Source of the DNA: Microplitis mediator
Lineage: Eukaryota > Arthropoda > Insecta > Hymenoptera > Braconidae
Assembly (NCBI RefSeq): GCF_029852145.1
Contig: NC_079976.1
Location: 7,998,001 to 8,062,000, forward strand
DNA length: 64,000 nt
Direction: 5' to 3'
Positions within the stretch are counted from its first letter, which is position 1; each line of letters starts with the position of its first letter. Shown piece by piece: positions 62,377-64,000 of the stretch. Under the pieces are notes generated by a model. That model had not been told where the DNA came from, ran no database searches, and was given only the letters and a program-made list of their open reading frames with translations. The translations under genes and the position numbers were made by a program.

Positions 62377-62839
62377 AATCTAAGGTTCTATGAAGTTTCT
62401 TAGTATATGGCGCGTTTAAATAATTTTATAACTTTTTATTAATATAAAATTTCATTCAACGAAGCTCATATTATTTTTGATAATTTTCTAACCTTATATA
62501 TTAATTGATGTATGCTGTATATATGAATCATATATGGATAATAAATGGTCGTATCGGATTCATTTATCATAGAAATTTTGCAATTTTTTGTGTTTTACTT
62601 TCCATATGTAAAGTAGAGGTATATTAATAAAAAAAAACAATTTCAAATATTTGTACTGAATATTGGTACCTTTGCTTCAAGATTACTGACTATTACTTTG
62701 AAAGATTTCCGGGAAAAAACAGCTTAGATCTCAGAAGATCTCTGATGATTACAGCAGATCGTCCATGATTTTAGATCTATGCAGATCTACGCAGATTTTT
62801 ATCAATTTTCGTAGATATCTTAAAAAAAAAATCAGTCTA
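62377..62839. other. Intergenic, AT-rich with AGATC words
   Basis: 62720-62830 is rich in CAGATC/GATCT words (AGATCTCAGAAGATCTC, GCAGATCTACGCAGA), partly echoed at 63585-63640, so it may be an outer inverted repeat around the next element. No exon. Confidence 0.4.
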
Positions 62840-63580
62840 TCGGTTGACCCTGCGGGCCAGCCCCAAAACTTCCCGCTGTTTTCGAGCTCGAAGAGCTTTT
62901 GTGTACCGTTGTTTTCGAAAAAAAACGTTTTTTACCATTTTTTCTCTAACGATATCTCTCAAACGAATTGACCGCTTGAGACGGTTGAGATAAAAATCGA
63001 TGTGTTTTATTGGGTTCTAAAGCTGATCAAATTTTGAAATTGATTTATCGAGTCGTTTTTGAGAAATTTCAAAAAAACTAAAAAAAAAATTTTCTTTAAT
63101 TCTTTCCATAACGGTTTTCTTGAACGAATGAACAGATTTTGATGGTCGAGGTAGCATTCGACGCGGCTTATAAAGCTCTAGAGCCCAGTCTATTTTGGAA
63201 TCAATCCATCGAGCAAATTAAAAGTTATCAAAAAAAAACATTTTTGAAAAAATTTTATTTTTGAAATATCTCCGAACGCATATTACCGATTAAGCTCAAA
63301 TTTTCACAGCTTATAGCATTTAACAAGCCGCGTCTAACGCCACCTTGTTGATCAAAATCGGTCCATCAGTTCAAAAGTTACAGAATATTCACATACGTAC
63401 GTACGTACATACACACATACATACACTCGGACATCATCTTGAAATTAGTCAGAATAGCTTCCTAGGACCTCAAAACGTCAAGATTTGATAGAAATTCGAT
63501 TTTCGGAAATCGGACCGAAACCAAAAACCCCGAATTTTTGAAAATTTTCAATTTTCTTAGCGACAAGTTAAAAAGCCCTG
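62840..63580. repeat. Dispersed repeat with ACGTACGT core, class unknown
   Basis: It starts about TTGACCCTGCGGGCC, contains several segments of the form GAACGAATGAACAGATTTTGA and GATCAAAATCGGTCCATC, then CATACGTACGTACGTACATA followed by CACTCGGACATCATC, and ends near GAAACCAAAAACCCC. A deleted copy at 60640-60755 shows it is repetitive. I recognise the general look from insect genomes but cannot name the family. No coding frame. Confidence 0.55.
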
Positions 63581-64000
63581 GCAACTATGAGATCTTCCTG
63601 ATTTCCGTGAATCTGCTAGATGTAACGTAGATCTAATTTCTCAAAAAGTTAATCTAAAAATATTGCGGTAATTTCCAATCGACTGAAAGTCATACATTAA
63701 TTATTTTCTATTGATTAATATAATTTTTATTAATCTCCTGTTAATATATTAGTTAACTGCGTACTTAAGTTTCTTATTAAAAATTTCAATGTAGTTTCCT
63801 GCTGGAATATTTATTGTTAACTAGCCTATTACATTAATGGACATTAAAATTATTTAAAGTTATTTTATATTGAAAATAAATTTTATTGTCGGACGACGGA
63901 TACTTAAGTCGTCAAAAAATTGGGTCGTAATTCAGTATTATATTTCTAGTTTATAGTTACGTAATACCGAAAAATAAAATCAAGCAATATATTTTTTTTA
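63581..64000. other. AT-rich, nothing recognised
   Basis: No exon. The first 60 bp echo the AGATC words of 62720-62830. Confidence 0.45.

Overview
The window looks like about 64 kb of an AT-rich insect nuclear genome. It has spliced genes with short GT-AG introns, arthropod developmental orthologues, and a very heavy load of short non-autonomous DNA transposons and microsatellites. I lean towards a hymenopteran such as a parasitoid wasp, but that is inference from overall character and not from a diagnostic marker. I see no prokaryotic features, rRNA, intact tRNA, CRISPR array or viral coding region.

Three protein-coding genes can be built with consistent splice phases, all in the right half. 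(1) The orthologue of Drosophila hindsight/pebbled and vertebrate RREB1 is on the + strand, with coding exons 32456-32474, 37802-37869, 38453-43393 and 44146-44724. It encodes 1868 aa with 14 zinc fingers and a PLDLS CtBP-type motif. (2) A CDC14-family dual-specificity phosphatase is on the + strand, with seven exons from 48976 to 53637. It encodes 504 aa and keeps the catalytic Asp, Cys and Arg. (3) A type I membrane receptor with a cytoplasmic SEFIR domain, resembling IL-17 receptors, is on the - strand with eleven exons from 61503 to 53853. It encodes 628 aa. Genes 2 and 3 converge, with only 215 bp between their stop codons.

Region by region: 1-31.5 kb holds no recognisable coding gene. 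It is intergenic sequence, or possibly distal hindsight regulatory sequence, filled with TA-flanked inverted-repeat elements (several nested) separated by a few GC-richer islands that may be regulatory. About 31.5-47.2 kb is the hindsight transcription unit. Its 5.3-kb first intron holds a GC-rich island, and its second intron carries a tandem duplication that copies the exon 2 splice donor. 47.3-48.7 kb is a TTAA-flanked (piggyBac-like) element lying directly upstream of CDC14. 49-61.5 kb holds the CDC14 and receptor genes, and nearly all of their introns longer than 300 bp contain an inverted-repeat element. 61.9-62.4 kb is a 138-bp tandem triplication upstream of the receptor. 62.8-63.6 kb is a dispersed repeat.

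The most notable points are the SEFIR receptor, the 0.9-1.0-kb almost perfectly palindromic elements (one in a receptor intron), the duplicated splice donor in hindsight, and E2F-like motifs inside two separate repeat units. The three genes are not an operon. They are unrelated neighbours as far as the sequence shows, acting in transcriptional control of morphogenesis, mitotic/ciliary dephosphorylation and cytokine-like signalling.
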